Positions 43,039-51,419 of a stretch of 64,000 bases of DNA are shown in pieces; positions within the stretch are counted from its first letter, which is position 1, and the number at the start of each line of letters is the position of its first letter. The translations under genes were made by a program, and so were the position numbers. Under the pieces are notes generated by a model. The model was not told where the DNA came from. It saw nothing but the letters and a program-made list of their open reading frames with translations, and ran no database searches. This DNA comes from Gemmatimonadaceae bacterium (GTDB lineage: Bacteria > Gemmatimonadota > Gemmatimonadetes > Gemmatimonadales > Gemmatimonadaceae): assembly GCA_016720905.1 (NCBI GenBank), contig JADKJT010000001.1, positions 434,001-498,000 on the forward strand, given 5' to 3'.

Positions 43039-43979
43039 TTCTTCTCCTGCAACGCGGTGGACAACAAGGTCACGATATAGTCCATCAACTGAAAATACGT
43101 GCCGGTCCCGTCGATGGCCCCGGGCTGCTGCGCCATATCCAGCACGGTCGCGTCGGTCTGACGCGCCACGGTCTCGGCCGTCTTTCGATTCTGGTACGGT
43201 TGCACCAGAATCACCCGCGCATTCTGCGCCTTCATCGTGCTGATCACCTGCGCCAGATGCGCCGGCGAGGGCGCAATCCCGGGCTTGGCCTCCAGCGTTT
43301 CCACGACCTCGAGATTGAATCGCTCCGCCAGGTATACGAAGTCCTTGTGATAGGTCACGATCTTCGCGCCTTTGAACGGCGCCATCTGCTTGAGCCACGT
43401 AGCCAGATGCACATCCAGTGTGGCGTCGAACTTCTTCAGGTTGGCCCGAAACAGGTCCGCCGACTTCGGATTCACCAGGGCGAAATGCTCGGCGATGGTT
43501 GCCGCGATCGTCCGGACGTTGATCGGATCGATGAGAAAGTGGGGATTGCCCAGGGCGTGCACGTCACCACGCGCGCGGTCCAGCGTGGACGGCACGTCCA
43601 GCATGCGAATGCCCTGTGACGCCACGATGCGCCCCGGGGCGCCGGTGGCGATGCGATCGTTGCGGGCGCTCTCCAGCAGCGGTGGCAGCCAGCCAATCTC
43701 GAGATCCGCCCCACCTTCAATGAGCACGTCCGCGCGGTTGAGCGTGACAATGTGGCTGGGCTTCGCATCCACGAAGTGGGGATCTTCCGTGGCTTTCGCC
43801 AGTGCCTTCACTTCCACCGCATCACCGCCAATCTCGCGTGCGAGCGCTGCCAGATCGGGCGTAGTAGCGACCACGTGAATAACGGCGGCTGGAGGCGGCA
43901 CGCGGCTTGCCGATGTGGCTAGGCTCCACGCGGCAATCGGTGCAAGGACCGACAGATGCAGGAACGATATGATCTTCAT
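43035..43979 (-). CDS. Metal ABC transporter substrate-binding protein (ZnuA-like)
   Basis: 314 residues, Sec signal IISFLHLSVLAPIAAWSLATS. Cluster A-I fold: VVATTPDLAALAREIGGDAVEVKALAKATEDPHFVDAKPSH (first His ligand), ADVLIEGGADLEIGWLPPLL, ALGNPHFLIDP (second His) and KIVTYHKDFVYLAERFNLEVVE (third His). The long helix linking two lobes begins near RTIAATIAEHF. There is no His-rich loop of the kind usual for zinc-specific ZnuA, so Zn, Mn or Cu cannot be separated. It is coupled to the permease and follows the outer-membrane protein by 14 bp. Confidence 0.92.
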   Translation of the reverse strand: MKIISFLHLSVLAPIAAWSLATSASRVPPPAAVIHVVATTPDLAALAREIGGDAVEVKALAKATEDPHFVDAKPSHIVTLNRADVLIEGGADLEIGWLPPLLESARNDRIATGAPGRIVASQGIRMLDVPSTLDRARGDVHALGNPHFLIDPINVRTIAATIAEHFALVNPKSADLFRANLKKFDATLDVHLATWLKQMAPFKGAKIVTYHKDFVYLAERFNLEVVETLEAKPGIAPSPAHLAQVISTMKAQNARVILVQPYQNRKTAETVARQTDATVLDMAQQPGAIDGTGTYFQLMDYIVTLLSTALQEKK

Positions 43980-43993
43980 GACGGGAGTCGCCT

Positions 43994-45340
43994 CTAGAAT
44001 TTGTGTGCGGAATGCGCGCCAAGGAGGAACTCGTACTGGACCCAGACGGAGTGATCGACGCCGAGTCCCGGCCGTTTTCCGTAGTTGTATTGCAGGCGCA
44101 ACTTCGAGTATTCGCTGGGATACCAGGTGACGTTGGGCGACACGCGGTACTTGTCGACGCGCAGGGGCGGTGCGAAGGCGTCTTCGTCACCGCTGGCGAC
44201 ATCCCCGCGCAGTCCGACCACCAGGAGCGGTTTGATACCCCACAGCAGCTGTGCGTACACGCCCTTGTCGCGAAGCGTTTTGCCCGGCAACGCCGTGCCG
44301 GGGTCGTCGACCGATGTGCGCAGCGCCGCATCGTAGGTGCGAACCAGTGCTTCCGTCTGCAGCGACACAAACGGAAATCCCTGCGACGCCCTGGCCGATT
44401 TCCACTTCCAGTACACATCGGCGCCGGCAATCCGCGTATTGGCGCGCGGACCGGAGTTGTTCGGACCCAGTGCCCCCGATACGCCCACCAGAACAGTTTG
44501 CGTTTCCGTGGGATCGAACGACGCAGCGAGTCGCGGCGCGATCAACAGGTCCCGCATGCCATCCACGCCCCGATCGATGGGTACCCCGCCGTGAATCTCC
44601 GACGACGCCTCGGACCGAAAGCTGTGCGTCGTCCCGCCGGCACTATTCGCCACCGTCAGCATGGCCTCGGCATAGAACGGCGTGGGCGCCAACCATGACA
44701 GACGCGCGCCCTGGCTGCGCAATCCTTCCGCGCCGAACATGCGATTCAGCACCAGCGGCTGATCAACGAATGACCAGGCGTGTGGATGCTGCGGATTCTG
44801 TCGGCCGAACTCGGTGAAGAACTGGCCTGCCTTGATCTGCAGGTTGTGCGGCAGCGACGTGGTCACGAAATACATCTCCTCCAGTTCGATACCGGTCTCG
44901 CCGTTCTCATCAAGCTTGAGGACGATGTTGCTGAACCCCTTGAAGTACGGATCGATGACACCGTCCAGCGCGATCTCGGCGTTGGGAATGGAGAAGCCGC
45001 GCACCTTGGGATCGTGATCCCCGCGTTCAATGGATCGCACGTTGCGCAGTGACGACCACCCCATGTCGCCGAGCCCGTCGAAACTCATGTTCATGTAGCT
45101 CCCGCTGGCGCGGGCCTGTGGCGCCGTGGTCGGCGGCGGCGCAGCCTGCGCACCGGCGCGTGTCAGGCTGTCCATGCGGGCCTGCAGTGCCTGCATCGCG
45201 GTCGCCAACGAGTCGAGCGTCCGTTGCGTGCGTCGTACTGAACTGTCCGGCACTTGTTGGGCAGCGATGGGAGCAGACCATCCCGCCAACGTGATGGCCG
45301 CGGCGGCTGTTGCCCGGACCATTCGAAAAGGCGTATCCAT
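43994..45340 (-). CDS. Outer-membrane protein of the metal-uptake cluster
   Basis: 448 residues from the ATG at 45340. Signal peptide TAAAAITLAGWSAPIAA, a coiled-coil-like stretch RRTQRTLDSLATAMQALQARMDSL (~35-58), and a beta-rich C-terminal barrel with aromatic-capped strands, e.g. NLQIKAGQFFTEFGRQNPQHPHAW, KYRVSPNVTWYPSEYSKLRLQYNYGKRP and VWVQYEFLLGAHSAHKF ending in Phe, a typical barrel-insertion signal. Resembles porin-like proteins fused to zinc-transport operons in other diderms. Presumed to let metal cross the outer membrane for the adjacent ZnuA-like protein; this is inference from context. Confidence 0.78.
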   Translation of the reverse strand: MDTPFRMVRATAAAAITLAGWSAPIAAQQVPDSSVRRTQRTLDSLATAMQALQARMDSLTRAGAQAAPPPTTAPQARASGSYMNMSFDGLGDMGWSSLRNVRSIERGDHDPKVRGFSIPNAEIALDGVIDPYFKGFSNIVLKLDENGETGIELEEMYFVTTSLPHNLQIKAGQFFTEFGRQNPQHPHAWSFVDQPLVLNRMFGAEGLRSQGARLSWLAPTPFYAEAMLTVANSAGGTTHSFRSEASSEIHGGVPIDRGVDGMRDLLIAPRLAASFDPTETQTVLVGVSGALGPNNSGPRANTRIAGADVYWKWKSARASQGFPFVSLQTEALVRTYDAALRTSVDDPGTALPGKTLRDKGVYAQLLWGIKPLLVVGLRGDVASGDEDAFAPPLRVDKYRVSPNVTWYPSEYSKLRLQYNYGKRPGLGVDHSVWVQYEFLLGAHSAHKF

Positions 45341-45468
45341 GCCTGAAGTCTCATGAAGGTGCACCTCATCGACGAGGGCGCGTTCACGTGCGCGCAGAAT
45401 TCGTCGATCGAGTCGAACCTGGGGCGAGAGTCTGGAACACAGCGCGTCAGACGACGCGCGAACAGACG

Positions 45469-45858
45469 CTAGCCGACGCGACCGGGCGCTGGGGGCGCTC
45501 GGGGCGCCGCCTGCGTTCGGGGTTCGCGATAGGGCGGGACCTCCGCCACTCGACGCATCGCATGTGACGCGCTCAACAACACCGCCGGATCGACCGCGTG
45601 ACGGATTGAGGGAGCCGTCATGTGGCTGATGGCGCACGATGCGCAGGTGGCTTCGTCGTGCGCGTAGTGGCTTTGCGAGCTTCCGGCTGGCTCCACATGG
45701 GGACCCATGCGGGCGCTCGTTCGCCAGTGATCCAGCGGTCCGGCAATCACCCCGAACAGTTGAGCTACCGCCACCAGCGCCAGCACAAATCGCCCCGCGC
45801 GCCCGAGCACTCGGGAGGCGGATCGATGGGCACGGGGGGAGACGTCGAGGCGTTTCAC
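45469..45858 (-). CDS. Small secreted His/Cys protein
   Basis: 129 residues. N-terminal membrane/signal segment VLGRAGRFVLALVAVAQLFGVIAG, then a metal-binding-like patch SHYAHDEATCASCAISHMTAPSIRH with two Cys and several His, and a Pro/Arg-rich tail. Similar short His/Cys proteins (DUF2946-like) occur in copper and heavy-metal loci; I cannot confirm family. The ATG overlaps the upstream M23 stop by 4 bp, so it is translated with that gene. A 128-bp gap without features follows before the outer-membrane gene. Confidence 0.6.
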   Translation of the reverse strand: MKRLDVSPRAHRSASRVLGRAGRFVLALVAVAQLFGVIAGPLDHWRTSARMGPHVEPAGSSQSHYAHDEATCASCAISHMTAPSIRHAVDPAVLLSASHAMRRVAEVPPYREPRTQAAPRAPPAPGRVG

Positions 45859-46760
45859 TGTAAGGGAACGTACCCGCCACCAAAAGCGCTGTCGAGCAGC
45901 GACTGCGGGTCGACCGTCACGGCGCCGTAGCGGGCGATGAAGTGCAGGTGTGGTCCGGTCACGCGGCCGGTCGCCCCCACCAGTCCCAGCACGGTCCCAC
46001 GCTCGACCGTGTCACCGGGCGCGACGCGTTGCGCACTCATGTGCAGGTAGGCGGTGACCATGCCCGCGCCGTGGTCGACATACACCACTTTGCCACCAAG
46101 GTAGAAGTCGTCCACCAGGCGGACCACGCCGCGGTTGGCGGCATGGATCGGCGCGCCCATGGTCCCGGCGAAGTCGGTGCCCATATGGCGCGAGGTAACC
46201 GTGCCATTGAATTCACGACCGCCGCCAAAGCGACTCGTGATGCGGCTGGCGCGCGGCGGACTGAACGGGCGCGACCAGAGGCGCGGCGTGTCGTGTGCCA
46301 GCCTGGACACGTCAGCCGCGCGTGCCGACTCACGCTGTTGTCGCGCGATGATCGCGGAATCGGGCGGCGCGGAGAATCTCGGCGCGACGCGCAGATGCTC
46401 GATCGCATACGCACCGCGTGCCAGAGCCAGCCGCACGCGGAGCGTGTCGCGCGTGACGTCTGTCACACACTCGACGACCACTTCCAGTGATGCCGAATCG
46501 ATTGGTGCCGGTGCGAACGACACACGCCGTCCGGCCGTATCACGTGAGAAGTGCAGCGCTTCGCCAGCGACGCGCCCCGAAAGCTCAGTGGCCGCCGCGG
46601 CACCCGTCACCCGCACGACGAACAGCGTTCCCCGTTTCGGGCGCGCCGGTATGGTGCTCATTCGCACCAACGGGCCGCATGCCACCGGCCCCCGCGGCGC
46701 GGTATCGCCCGCAGCCAATACGACGATGGCGGCCGCGAACCGCGCCGCCATCCCGCTCAC
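45855..46760 (-). CDS. M23 family metallopeptidase (LytM-type)
   Basis: 301 residues. Signal-like N-terminus AARFAAAIVVLAAG. An Ig-like N-terminal domain precedes the C-terminal LytM domain with zinc ligands in SRHMGTDFAG (HxxxD) and GPHLHFIARY (HxH), plus GVVRLVDDFYLGGKVVYVDHGAGMVTAYLHMS. M23 enzymes cut peptide cross-bridges of peptidoglycan, or act as activators when inactive; here all ligands are present. It is overlapped at the start by the fusion enzyme upstream and at the end by the small His/Cys gene. Confidence 0.9.
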   Translation of the reverse strand: MSGMAARFAAAIVVLAAGDTAPRGPVACGPLVRMSTIPARPKRGTLFVVRVTGAAAATELSGRVAGEALHFSRDTAGRRVSFAPAPIDSASLEVVVECVTDVTRDTLRVRLALARGAYAIEHLRVAPRFSAPPDSAIIARQQRESARAADVSRLAHDTPRLWSRPFSPPRASRITSRFGGGREFNGTVTSRHMGTDFAGTMGAPIHAANRGVVRLVDDFYLGGKVVYVDHGAGMVTAYLHMSAQRVAPGDTVERGTVLGLVGATGRVTGPHLHFIARYGAVTVDPQSLLDSAFGGGYVPLQ

Positions 46761-49700
46761 GTCATCTCCCGCAGTGCCTGACCGAGCGTCTCCGCCACGC
46801 GATCGGCATCCGACAACTCCAGCGACATCGGACCTCGCATCTTGATCACGTTGTGGTGCGGCCCGTCAGTACCCACCAGTACCCCAAGCGCCCGCATCCG
46901 GTTCACCACCCAGCTCGCCTCGCTCGCCGCCGGCGCCCGCGTCTCGCGATCGCGCACCAGTTCGACTCCCAGAAACAACCCTGATCCGCGCACATCGCCA
47001 ATCAGTTCGCACTCGCCTGCCGTTGATCGCAGCCCCTCCAGCAAGCGGTTGCCGACGGTCAGCGCCTGCGCCTGAAGGCGCTCGTCGAGCGTGACCTGCA
47101 ACGTGGCGCGCCCGGCGACGCAGGCCGCCGTGCTGCCACCGAACGTGCTGAAGAATTCCATGCCATTGTCAAACCGATCGGCAATGGCGCGCGTGGTGAT
47201 CACCGCCCCCATGGGGAATCCATTGGCGATTGGCTTGCCAAGCACCACAATGTCCGGAATGACACCCTGCGCCTCGAAAGCCCAGAAATGCGTACCAATG
47301 CGTCCGAATCCGGTCTGCACTTCGTCGGCGATGCACACACCGCCAACGGCGCGAACGCGCGCGTAGACATCGGCCAGAAATCCGTCAGGCAGCATGATCT
47401 GGCCGCCAACGCTTGGACAGCTTTCCGCGATATAGCCGCACAGTCCGCGACCGCGTTGTGCCACGCGCTCAATGGCCGCGCCCACCTGTGCCGCAAACCA
47501 CGGCCCCGGAGCACCCACCACCTCGCGATTGCGGTACACATCGGGAATCGGTGACGTCTGTACCCAGTCAGGCGCGCCCTTGCCGCCCGGACCGGCGTGT
47601 TTGTACGGGCTGATGTCGATGAGCGTGGTGGTGTGCCCGTGATAGGCGGAGTCCATCACAATCAGATCACGCTGCCCCGTGTGCGCCCGCGCGAGCCGCA
47701 ACGCCAGTTCGTTGGCTTCGCTGCCCGATGCCGTGAAGTAGCACACCGTGAGCGGATCGGGCAGCAAGGCGGTCAACGCATCGGCATACTCGACCAACTG
47801 TTCCTGCAGATAGCGCGTGTTGGTATTGAGCACCGCCAGCTGTTCGCTGACGGCCCGCACCACGCGCGGGTGCGCATGGCCGACATGAGCGACGTTGTTG
47901 TAGCCGTCGATGTAGCGGCGTCCCACTTCATCGAACAGATACTGCTTCCACCCGCGCACGATATTGAGCGGCGCGGCGCCGTACGAAATGCTGAGATTGG
48001 CGCCGATGTGGGCGCGACGAGACGCCGCGATGGCCGCGACGGACTGGTGATGCGGCAGCCGGCTGTCCGGTATGCCCAGCAGCAGGTTGGGGTCTGGACA
48101 GAGACTGCGCCAGACCACTCGCTGACTGGCCTTCACCGCCCCGTCGACATTGCACGGCACGTCCAGCATGTCGGTGATGAGCTGCACGTGCACATGCTGC
48201 CACCAGTCGCCGTTGGTTGGCGCGCTGCCGATGCGCGCGAACTCGGTGCCCTTGGGAAGGACCTGACCCACCTGCAGGCCGTCCAGCGAGTCGGGCGTCA
48301 GGTGCCCGTACAACGTGAAGAAGTCCACCGCGTCAGGTCCGGTGGTTCGATGCCGCAGCACGATGACCGGTCCGTAGTCATGATGCCGGTTGGCGAATTC
48401 GAAGCCATGCACGACCCCGTCGAGCGGCGCGTACAACGGTGCGCCGACCGCGAGCGAGAGATCGAGACCCATGTGAATCGTGCGCCGTTCGTTCGACGCA
48501 GGCTCGCCGGTCCACTCGTACATCACGCGCGCCTCATCGTAGCCGCCCGCACCGACGATCGCGCCGTGCTCGGCGAGCACTTGCCGCACACGACGGTCCA
48601 CCTCGCCCGGCGTATTGTCGGCTGCGTTGCTGGACAACAACGTGCCACCAACACTCAAATCGACTGGCGCGACAGGCGACGTTCGCAGGTCATGCCCCGT
48701 GAGATGCGCGAATTCGCCGGCGTGTGCCTGCAGCCATCCCACCACGCGTGATGCGTGGGGCACAGGCGAGAGGCCACAGGCTGCCCGCAGCGTGTAGTGC
48801 GCAAACCGCGGATGAATGGCCGCCAGCCGTGGCAGCGTGATGCCGATGGGCCCCTGGCTGATGCCGAGGTACTCGACACCCGGGCGCGCCGCCTGCTGGG
48901 TGGCCGCCACGCAGACGCTGGTGCACAGACGCATGCACATCAGGCTGTACAGTGCCGCAATCTCATCGTCCGTGAGTGGATACTCGGCGTGATAACCCGC
49001 CGCGACCGCCGACGCAGCGGCCAGTGGATCGTCGGCGCTGAGCGCCACGTAGGCCATGGCGATGGCCACGTCGTTCACGCTGTGACTCACCACCATGTCG
49101 CCGAAATCGATGATACCGGTGACCGTTTGTCGCGTCGAATCAACCAGCAGGTTGTAGTCGTTGGGGTCGCCGTGAATCAGGCTGCGTCGAAACGTCGGGA
49201 GCAGGGGCAGAACGGTGACGCGATGATAGTTCGCCATTTGCGCGACGTGCGCACGCAGCGACTCGTCGACCACGCGCTCCAGGTTGGCATCGATGACATC
49301 CAGTGCGTGCGCCAGATCCCAGTGAAATCGGCGGTCGAAGGCAGGCAGATGAAGGTCAGCCAACGCGGCATCCAGCCGCCCGAGGGCTCGTCCGATATCA
49401 CGCCGCAAGGCGTCGGTGTGCAACGGTGTGTTGCCCAGCGTCCTGCCGGCGAGACACGTGATCAGGCGAAGGCGGTATGGGCCGGACTGCGCGATCTCCT
49501 GGTCGTCACTCGTGCGGACAACACGCGGGCAGAGGTCCGTCGCCGCGACGTGATGCATCACGGCGTTCTCCGCTTCCAGCACGGCGCGCTGCTCATTCGC
49601 ATTGGCGATTTTCAGCACGAAGCGCTTGCCGTCATCGCGTTCCAGCAGGAAGTTCTGGTCGCGTTCGCTGGTCAGTTCGCGAAGAGTGCCGCGAACACCG

Positions 49701-49762
49701 TAGCACTGCGACGCCAGTTGCGTCGCGTTCTCAGCGGTCAATCGGGGTACGCCTGTCATCAT
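46757..49762 (-). CDS. Three-domain fusion: APH-type kinase, M23 peptidase, class III aminotransferase-fold enzyme
   Basis: 1001 residues with three enzymatic folds. (1) 1-350: aminoglycoside-phosphotransferase/hydroxylysine-kinase-like kinase, LIHGDPNDYNLL (H197, D199) and IIDFGD (D219). (2) about 400-540: M23/LytM domain, HMGLD (H430, D434), TLYGHL and QHVHV (H523, H525). (3) about 575-1001: class III PLP fold, CYFTASGSEANELAL, YHGHTTTLIDISPYKH, IADEVQTGFGRIG and the PLP lysine K843 in LGKPIANGF. Kinase plus class III lyase is the pair that degrades hydroxylysine or ethanolamine as phosphates in animals (AGPHD1 with AGXT2L-type lyases). The central peptidase suggests the substrate is released from an envelope polymer. 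It opens the leftward cluster. Confidence 0.9.
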   Translation of the reverse strand: MMTGVPRLTAENATQLASQCYGVRGTLRELTSERDQNFLLERDDGKRFVLKIANANEQRAVLEAENAVMHHVAATDLCPRVVRTSDDQEIAQSGPYRLRLITCLAGRTLGNTPLHTDALRRDIGRALGRLDAALADLHLPAFDRRFHWDLAHALDVIDANLERVVDESLRAHVAQMANYHRVTVLPLLPTFRRSLIHGDPNDYNLLVDSTRQTVTGIIDFGDMVVSHSVNDVAIAMAYVALSADDPLAAASAVAAGYHAEYPLTDDEIAALYSLMCMRLCTSVCVAATQQAARPGVEYLGISQGPIGITLPRLAAIHPRFAHYTLRAACGLSPVPHASRVVGWLQAHAGEFAHLTGHDLRTSPVAPVDLSVGGTLLSSNAADNTPGEVDRRVRQVLAEHGAIVGAGGYDEARVMYEWTGEPASNERRTIHMGLDLSLAVGAPLYAPLDGVVHGFEFANRHHDYGPVIVLRHRTTGPDAVDFFTLYGHLTPDSLDGLQVGQVLPKGTEFARIGSAPTNGDWWQHVHVQLITDMLDVPCNVDGAVKASQRVVWRSLCPDPNLLLGIPDSRLPHHQSVAAIAASRRAHIGANLSISYGAAPLNIVRGWKQYLFDEVGRRYIDGYNNVAHVGHAHPRVVRAVSEQLAVLNTNTRYLQEQLVEYADALTALLPDPLTVCYFTASGSEANELALRLARAHTGQRDLIVMDSAYHGHTTTLIDISPYKHAGPGGKGAPDWVQTSPIPDVYRNREVVGAPGPWFAAQVGAAIERVAQRGRGLCGYIAESCPSVGGQIMLPDGFLADVYARVRAVGGVCIADEVQTGFGRIGTHFWAFEAQGVIPDIVVLGKPIANGFPMGAVITTRAIADRFDNGMEFFSTFGGSTAACVAGRATLQVTLDERLQAQALTVGNRLLEGLRSTAGECELIGDVRGSGLFLGVELVRDRETRAPAASEASWVVNRMRALGVLVGTDGPHHNVIKMRGPMSLELSDADRVAETLGQALREMT

Positions 49763-49802
49763 CGCAGTACGTTATCGCAGTACCTTCCGCACCGCGAGCA
49801 GG

Positions 49803-51062
49803 TTGCCCGCGCCCCGGCAACCGCCCAAGTTCCGCTGGGTGTTCCTGTCCACCGCACGCATCGCCGCACCGCCCCTACATCCGTCGGCGTTGGCCCGCCG
49901 TTGGGCCGTGGTCGCGCTCGGCGCCACGCTCCTCAGTGGCGCGTGGCTGCGCGCGGCCATCGCGTGGCCATCGCTCGCCGGCGGCATCAACGTGCTTTTT
50001 GGCGTGCATGCGCACTCGCATGTAGCCTTCTTCGGCTGGGTGGTGCTGGCCGTCGCGTCGATAGCCGCCCGGCAAGTGACGTGGACCGCACGGTCAATGA
50101 CGCAATGGCGATGGCTCGTTCATGCGTTGGGTGTCCTCGCCATCGTGGCTCTCGTGGCGTTCGCGTACACGGGCTATGCCGCGCCAACCATTGCGCTCTC
50201 TGCCGTTCACGTGCTGTTGTGGATCCCGCTCGTTCGTCTGGCGTGGCCACTGCACCTCGCAACCGCGGCGGAGCGCGCCTGGTGGCGCGTCGCGTGGATG
50301 GCCCTGCTGGCGGCAGGTACGGCGACGCTCATTCCCGGCGTGCTTGCCGCGCGTGGCATTCGCGACGGCTGGTGGCGTGAGTTCGGCATCAAGCTGTTCC
50401 TCGCCCTCTTCCTGAACGGTTTCGCCGGGCTGTCGGCAATGGGACTCCTTGCGGCAAGCGGCACGCTGAATGCCCGGCAGGTCCGGTGGGGAGCATGGGC
50501 GCGCCGGGCCATCGCGGCTTCCTTGCTGCCGCTGGCCATCCTGTACGTCGCTGCACCACCTCCGATGCCCGGGCTTGTCTGGGTTGGCCGAGCCGCCGTT
50601 GGCATCGTCGGCGCCGGTACGCTGTTGGTGGTTATTCTTGCGTGGCCCCGCCCCCAGGCGGGATGGACCCGCCTCGCCATTCCGGCGTTTGGCATCGCCG
50701 GTGTACTCGAAATCATGGCGGCCACCGGTGTCGGCTCACAATTGATGCACGATCGGCCCATTACCATTGCCTTCACGCATCTCATGCTGCTGCTCGCCGT
50801 CAGTCCCATTCTGGCCGCCACACTCGCATGGCCACGCGTGGCCGTCCGACGACCGGTCATTGCCGCGTGCGGGGCTGGCGCGATGTGCGCCGCGCTCGCG
50901 GCCTACGGGTGGCCTTGGCTGGGCGCCCACGCCAGCGCCGCAGGCCTCGGTCCGATGCAGCTACTGACTCTCGCGGCGCTGGGCGGACTTCTCGCCGCCG
51001 GCGCCTGGCTTTCGTTGCTTCCGCTGCTATTCGGCGCGCATGCGCCGGAGGAACCGGTATGA
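49803..51062 (+). CDS. Polytopic membrane protein with HAHSH motif
   Basis: About 419 residues, about eleven helices. The hallmark VLFGVHAHSHVAFFGWVVLAV recurs in conserved membrane proteins that look like distant relatives of heme-copper oxidase subunit I or NnrS. A second His pair is in SQLMHDRPITIAFTHLMLLL. Such spaced histidines in helices suggest heme or metal binding. Function unknown. The start is uncertain: a TTG at 49803 or a GTG at 49839. Its stop overlaps the next ATG by 4 bp (ATGA), so the two are a unit, divergent from the fusion enzyme. Confidence 0.65.
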   Translation: MPAPRQPPKFRWVFLSTARIAAPPLHPSALARRWAVVALGATLLSGAWLRAAIAWPSLAGGINVLFGVHAHSHVAFFGWVVLAVASIAARQVTWTARSMTQWRWLVHALGVLAIVALVAFAYTGYAAPTIALSAVHVLLWIPLVRLAWPLHLATAAERAWWRVAWMALLAAGTATLIPGVLAARGIRDGWWREFGIKLFLALFLNGFAGLSAMGLLAASGTLNARQVRWGAWARRAIAASLLPLAILYVAAPPPMPGLVWVGRAAVGIVGAGTLLVVILAWPRPQAGWTRLAIPAFGIAGVLEIMAATGVGSQLMHDRPITIAFTHLMLLLAVSPILAATLAWPRVAVRRPVIAACGAGAMCAALAAYGWPWLGAHASAAGLGPMQLLTLAALGGLLAAGAWLSLLPLLFGAHAPEEPV

Positions 51063-51412
51063 CATTTCTGCTTGTGCTGCCAACCATTCTGGCGCTGCTC
51101 ACGCTGGGAGCGCATTTCGCCCGATATGGACTCTATCCCCTCACGGCGCTGCTCGTCGCGCTGCTGCCGCTGCTGTTCATCGGCCGCCGCTGGGTGGCGC
51201 GCGTGATGCAGGTGGTGTTGTGCATTGCGGCGGTAGAGTGGGTGGCGGTGCTTAATGACCTTGTGACAGAGCGCGTCATGGAAGGGCAGGACTACCGCAA
51301 GTCGGTATTCATACTTGGCGGAACGGCGCTGTTCACGCTGGCGGCGGCGCTATTGTATCAGACGCCTCGTTTGCGGCGTCGGTACGGTGCGGGCAAGGCA
51401 GACGAGGCGTGA
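51059..51412 (+). CDS. Small membrane protein, unrecognised
   Basis: 117 residues with three to four helices: TFLLVLPTILALLTLGAHFARYG, LTALLVALLPLLFIG, VMQVVLCIAAVEWVAVL and VFILGGTALFTLAAALLY. Basic C-terminal tail. Translationally coupled (ATGA) to the HAHSH membrane protein, so probably a partner subunit. Ends 7 bp from the convergent DUF5916 gene. Confidence 0.65.
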   Translation: MTFLLVLPTILALLTLGAHFARYGLYPLTALLVALLPLLFIGRRWVARVMQVVLCIAAVEWVAVLNDLVTERVMEGQDYRKSVFILGGTALFTLAAALLYQTPRLRRRYGAGKADEA

Positions 51413-51419
51413 CGCCAGT

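Noticed and set aside
43039..43398. N-terminal extension of the metal permease
   Set aside because: The extra 120 codons lie inside the ZnuA-like gene on the same strand in another frame and read as low-complexity Arg/Gly sequence.
45341..45468. Zur/Fur-type operator before the metal cluster's outer-membrane gene
   Set aside because: No AT-rich palindrome of the expected kind is visible in the 128-bp gap or the 14-bp gap before znuA.
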